This document shows, piece after piece, positions 59,501 through 64,000 of a DNA stretch of 64,000 bases. The notes beneath the pieces are model-generated. The model worked only from the letters and a program-made list of their open reading frames with translations, made no database searches and was not told the DNA's origin. The translations under genes were made by a program, and so were the position numbers. The first letter of the stretch is position 1. Each line of letters opens with the position of its first letter. Source of the stretch: Pyrus communis (Eukaryota; Streptophyta; Magnoliopsida; Rosales; Rosaceae); contig NC_084815.1 in NCBI RefSeq assembly GCF_963583255.1, positions 16,601,807 through 16,665,806 on the forward strand, read 5' to 3'.

Positions 59501-60170
59501 TACTGATGTCTTCACTTTCTTCCCTATGAATGCAGCATACTTCCCCAACCTTGCGGCAAATGAATTAGAGAAAACACTAACTGGTATCTTGAACAGCTCA
59601 CCATCATCACTCTCCTTGGTACAAGATCATTCTTGTTGCCTTGTCCTATATAAACATGACCAAATCATCACGCACAAACCAACAACCATTATCTCTACAT
59701 AACTTTTTAACTAACAACAAATTCATGGTAATTTTGGGAACATGTAAAACATTATGCAGAATAAGATCATTAAATGATGTTTTTATAGATGAGGATCCAA
59801 TGTGTTGAACTTGCAAACCTTCACCATTTTCAACAGTGATCTTAGCATCATCATTGCAAGGAACAACCTGATTGATGATATCTAAATTAGCTGTCATGTG
59901 GTGAGTGGCACCTGTGTCTACTACCTATGTAACAGCTACAGAGAACTCATGAACATTAGGATTGGAACCAATACCATTTGATCATTGAGCAGTCATACCA
60001 GCAAGTGAGGTGGTGGAGGGTTGCCTTAATATAAGTAGTTGTTCCTGTGATAGCAGTCTAGTGCTATATGATCCCTTTTTTCAAATTTGACACACATTAT
60101 TATTCCCAAAAGATTGATTTGGTGCTAAGATTGATTCTCGTGACATTGATGATCTGTAGTTTTTATTACC
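56560..60170 (-). pseudogene. Copia pol remnant of element 3
   Basis: Pieces in order: protease linker (about 59646-59940), integrase zinc region KTSVWHKRLGHPSKEVLNSM (59327-59548), integrase C-terminal part (58554-58925), RT with LDIKNAFLDGDLQEEVFMKQ (57533-57829) and LLLYVDDIILTGSN (56913-57521), then RNase H (DSDWAADLNTRRSVTGYVVF). At least seven stops or frameshifts separate them. Confidence 0.88.
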
Positions 60171-61163
60171 TTACCAACCATTTCCTTGTCTTGGACCATT
60201 TCCAGAGAAGAACCCATTTGAACCATTCCCACCAAAACTATTTTGATTGCCTTTAGTATATGAACCATCACTTCTGTTAGAATTAGATTGTCTGAAACTG
60301 TTGTTAGGATGTCCAGAGTATCTTCTGTTATTATAATTGTTGTAAGTATTCCTTTGTTGTGTCTGAAATGACTTTCCCCAATTTCCAGCATAGCCAGATC
60401 CTCCATCAAAATTTACTTCTCCCTGAGACCTGTTAGCATTAGAACTCTCCCCTTGCTCATATCCTTGGCAACTTCCTTGATATTTCTGTGAATTGCTAGG
60501 CTCACCTTGAATACACATAGTTGACATTGTGGTTGACAGACTTGTAACCTTAGAATCAATATAAGTTTCAGCACCAAGAAGTTGTGCTAAAAAATCTTTG
60601 AGTGAAATTGATGTATCTCTAGCAAGCAACACTATTTTAATAACCTCAAACTCTGGTGGCAAACCAGACAGCACAGCAATTTTAAAATCATTTTCTTTGA
60701 TCTTTTCTCCAGTTGACACCAACTGATTTCTAATTCCTTTCAATCAGAGTAAGAACTTATCCACAGATTCAGTCTCTTTCTGTGCATTATGAAATTCTAT
60801 CTTCAATTGGTTCTCGAACTAAAAGCAAATCGGTTTTGAAGACATTCCCAATCTTCTTGTGACGTTTGACAACCAAGTACTTGATCCATGGCTTCATCAG
60901 AAAGTGTTGCAATCAATAAGCCTAGCAAAGCTAAATCCTTCTTAACCCATTCTTTGTAGGCTGTAGTAATTTCTTTGGTGACACCACATTCAGGAGTAAT
61001 GCAAAAGTTTGGTGGACACTGAGATTCCCCATTAAAGAACTTAAACAGATCATACCCTTTGAGAACCGATTGGAATTGATAACTCTATTTGACAAAATTA
61101 TCATCTTGGAGCGTGACAGTTATCATTCCTAGCAAACTTTCGATCTTGACATTATTAGATGCC
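60171..61163 (-). pseudogene. Copia gag remnant of element 3
   Basis: Begins MASNNVKIESLLG at 61163. Gag-type sequence continues through LSGLPPEFEVIKIVLLARD, then an Asn/Gly/Ser-rich region ending about 60171. It is broken by several stops and frameshifts, including one just after residue 26. Confidence 0.75.
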
Positions 61164-62103
61164 ATATCAACTCAAAAAACTTCAGAGACAATTCTCAACA
61201 CAAACTGCAACACGATCTTTACAGTAACAATCTTTGCACCAAGCACTCTTCAATTCACAATTTTTAATTCACAAACTGCAATGCATAACCTTCAATTCTC
61301 AATCTTGAATTAACAATCTTATAACTCACAATCTTCATTTCATACTTTTCTATTCACTATCTTCAGTCTTTAAGAAACTCTCACTTATGCTTATATTTGC
61401 CTCTAATCGACATGCTTGTAACAATTCTTTCTTCATCAAAATGCTTATTTTTCTTAGCACTAACCTCAATCAATCACAAATTTCATCAAACATTCTTGAA
61501 TTTCAATACAATTTCAAAGAAAACTTAACAAACCTCGCACTATGACAATTTATCAAACAGTAACTGTGCATAAAGTTTCAAGAGTATAACCTGAGAAACC
61601 AATCATCCGAGACCTTGAACCGAACAAATTGAAAGACCCAGATGAAGAAACTCAAATCGACGCTCCCCAACAAGGTCACCAGTTTGTAACCTTCAGCGAA
61701 AGACGATAGCACCGAGGATCGTCCAGGCGAATGATACCATGATAACCAAACTAGAAAACTGAAAAGAAATGTTAAGACTACAGAAATGTAAGAGAGATGA
61801 ACACTTTTAGAAAGAGAAATCATAATCTGATCTTTATATTCGACTTAGTACAAATGAATTACAATTTGTCTTTTTATATCTCAAGTTAGTCGGCTACAGT
61901 GCTAACTAACTCTCAATAGATTCTATCAACTCTAGCAGACTCTGCTGATATGGCTATGCTGATGTGGCTGCTGACATGTCATTCTAACAATGATCACATC
62001 TTTATAATTATAAAATTGGTTTGATCCCGATATTATAGCTATATAGAAGTTTTACGGTAGCTTGACGATGACGTTGGGTGGGACAACGAAAACAACAACA
62101 AAT

Positions 62104-62336
62104 GGAAAGGGATCTGGAGAGGATCCCTTTCTCCTAATCCACCAAGTCCGAAGATCCAGGCTATTGAAATTTGATTCAACGACAATAAACAAGGGCCCAT
62201 TTTAAAAATTCAACAGGAGCCCATTTTAAAAGTTATAATAACTTTAATCGTTGAATCAAATTTCAATGACTCGGACCTCCGAACTTGGTGGATTAGGAGG
62301 AAATGATCCGGAGAGAATTCCTTTCCACAATGAACA
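62104..62336. mobile_element. Foldback/MITE element, about 78-bp terminal inverted repeats
   Basis: GGAAAGGGATCTGGAGAGGA at the left pairs with GAGAGAATTCCTTTCC at the right. Inner blocks TCCTAATCCACCAAGT and ATTGAAATTTGATTCAACG are perfectly inverted. 233 bp, no coding capacity. The target duplication is unclear. Confidence 0.85.
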
Positions 62337-62339
62337 ACC

Positions 62340-62700
62340 AACGCGGGAAATTTACTGACGTAGCAAGACCTCATGGGCCATCAAGTACCCAATAATTTAT
62401 CACCTCAATCACACAACACAATTATCACAAACTCCCAAGTCTTGAGAATTTGACTGCATTCAGATGAAAACCAGACTAGCAATTGTGTCTTGATGATGAA
62501 AACTACTTACATGTAATGGATAAATGACAGTAACAATTGAGAATAATAATACTTACATATATTATTAGCGTTTCATTTCAATAATACGTATTCACATATA
62601 GTTTTTCTTCACTTGGAATAACTTTATTACACGGGCAAATACGGAACCAGAAGTTTCAAGATTCCACACCTGAAATTTAAAGCTACAAATGGCGTACATG
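62340..62700. other. Probable promoter region of the right-hand gene
   Basis: AT-rich sequence between the foldback element and a C/T-rich leader. No coding frame. Confidence 0.35.
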
Positions 62701-62719
62701 TCAATTTGAGCGCTCCAAT

Positions 62720-63329
62720 CCAAACAAGACCTCTTTTAGCTTTTCATTTTCTTAAACCTTTCTCTCCTCTCCACCCTTTCTCTATCTCCCTCTCTCTCTT
62801 TCTCGCTCTTGCTCTTGCCAATCAGAGAACTGGAAGCTTCTCTCTGCTCGATCATCCGGCTCCTGAATCGCTTCCGACTTTCAGTTTCAGGTGATCCTCA
62901 ACTCTCTTTTCATCTCTAAACTAAAGAAGTCTTTTTTTTTTCTTTTTTTTTTTCAGTATAACTTTCGTCACTGATTTTCTTGAAGTTCTTGATCGGATCA
63001 AACTTCTTCTCCATCATAGCTGATTTATGCATGCTTGATTTCTCTTTCTCTTCAACCTGTAAATACATCTGTTGCTCGATTTTTCGCTTTGGATTAAGTT
63101 TGTTAACGATATTTTGAAATCGGATCAACCGAGTTTTCGAACTGAATTTTATTCAAACATTGAGCAAAAATTTGTGTGTGGTTAAAATTTTCACTCACTT
63201 TGTTCATTTACTGAGGTAATATTTGATTATTTCTTACAGGCTGGTGGTTGCTAAGATGTTGAGGTCAGCAATTCTTGACTAAACTTCCTGAAGACGACTT
63301 GGAGAGGAAGTAAAAGAGCGTATTAAGGT
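62720..63329 (+). other. Untranslated 5' exons of a gene leaving the window
   Basis: A CT-rich leader (62755-62890) ends at a donor (TTTCAG|GTGATC, near 62891). An acceptor near 63240 (TTTCTTACAG|GCTGG) starts a second exon that ends at about 63329 (TTAAG|GTAAATA). Neither exon holds a long frame and the CDS must lie beyond 64000, so the product is unknown. Confidence 0.5.
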
Positions 63330-64000
63330 AAATATATATTTTTTCCTATATTTGGAGAAATTTTTTATTGTGATGATACACAACGTGTTTTTATACAAGT
63401 AGTGAAAAATTGTAGTTTTTAAGTTATTAACTTTTTAACACAAATATTCCACCATTTGTATAATGACACATGGTGTACTACTTCGTGTCCGGTCACATTG
63501 AAAAATCTGTCCTATATTTGACTCTCAGCTGGAATTACAGGATAAAAGCAGTAATTACATAATTCTATTAGTATTCTGAGGGTACATTTTGGAAAAAGAA
63601 AGTATTAATCTGGTTTTTTTCTACTTTTATATATTATAGCATTTGTTGACTTTCTTTTTCAAAAAAAAATTTACTAATACTTTTTTTTAACCAACTATAT
63701 TAGCTAGATTAAGATGAGGGATACGCTTAGCATCACAACGGGCTAGCAATAATGTGGTTCAAATTCGTTTTGGTGTGAACCGAAGGAAATAAACAAAAAG
63801 AAACAGCTCATTTTTTACAATTTTATTTTGGATACATATAGAGAGAACAACTCATTTTTTTAGGTATTACGTGTTAACTATCTTTTTTGGGTTCCAAATC
63901 GACTTTATAGGGGATTTACGTTTTTAAAATAAATGATGTGACATCAGATTTTGGACTTTTACTAAATTTTTTTTTTTTTTTTTTTGGCAAATTTTACTAA
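63330..64000. other. Probable intron, no feature recognised
   Basis: AT-rich with poly-T runs, consistent with an intron of the gene starting near 62720. No exon is recognised to the window end. Confidence 0.4.

Larger units (their letters stand above)
56300..61989 (-). mobile_element. Copia LTR retrotransposon, element 3 (old, decayed)
   Basis: LTRs at about 56300-56540 and 61740-61989 share many words but differ at well over a dozen sites plus an indel (for example GAGAGAAGAGAGATG versus GAGAGATG). The element strand begins TGTTAGAATGACATGTCAGC and the 5' copy ends TTATCA. A primer binding site starting TGGTATCA lies at 61732-61739, and the polypurine tract follows 56541. The 3' LTR lacks its last 25 or so bases and no target duplication is found. 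The coding regions are full of stops. Much older than elements 1 and 2. Confidence 0.92.

Noticed and set aside
1..64000. CRISPR arrays, operons or Shine-Dalgarno sites
   Set aside because: The window is plainly eukaryotic: spliced genes and plant retrotransposons. The short direct repeats present are microsatellites or tandem duplications.

Overview
The window is plant nuclear DNA, AT-rich, with short spliced exons, U-rich introns and dense retrotransposons. Several products read like Rosaceae-type eudicot proteins (a germin/ABP19-like fragment, IKU1, a CIP1-like protein), so an apple, pear or peach relative is my best guess; this is inference and was not searched.

Host genes, left to right: a nucleotide-sugar (CMP-sialic-acid-type) transporter on the minus strand (16127-18569, first short exon not found); the VQ-motif seed-size regulator IKU1 (25887-26825, +); an MLKL-like/DUF1221 pseudokinase in two coding exons (31325-33665, +); a 5'-truncated SPA-type WD40 gene fragment in four exons (34925-41562, -) with a Copia element in its first intron; a crooked-neck/CRNKL1 splicing factor in seven coding exons (45615-49326, +); a CIP1-like coiled-coil NAB protein in two coding exons (53186-56109, +); and the untranslated 5' exons of a gene that leaves the window on the right (about 62720 onward). 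From memory, the transporter, kinase, crooked-neck and CIP1 genes match neighbours in one short stretch of Arabidopsis chromosome 5 (At5g41730-At5g41790), so this looks like a conserved block expanded by transposons.

Mobile DNA fills the rest. Copia element 1 (280-5159, -) has 250-bp LTRs differing at one base and a 5-bp target duplication. Copia element 2 (36011-40673, -) has a closely related coding region but clearly different LTRs. Copia element 3 (about 56300-61989, -) is old and decayed. There is also a decayed L1-type LINE (8779 to about 14900, -), an RTE-type LINE piece (18964 to about 20165, -), a 42-bp RTE stub (23971-24012), a Mutator-like MITE with a 9-bp target duplication (44189-44486), a foldback element (62104-62336), a Ty3/gypsy scrap (6257-6960) and a DUF2828 pseudogene (about 5500-6290).

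The most unusual object is element 1. It has lost almost all of gag through a short-homology deletion, yet keeps an open 1105-residue protease-integrase-RT-RNase H frame. Its leader, between primer binding site and ORF, carries a patchwork of host coding fragments: a germin-like/ABP19 protein, a PRA1-family protein, a TM9SF (nonaspanin) protein in two pieces, and an arabinogalactan-like stretch in the opposite orientation. A separate short poly(A)-tailed insert with its own 10-bp target duplication lies beside it. It looks like a recently moved, gag-less, gene-capturing retrotransposon that was presumably mobilised in trans.
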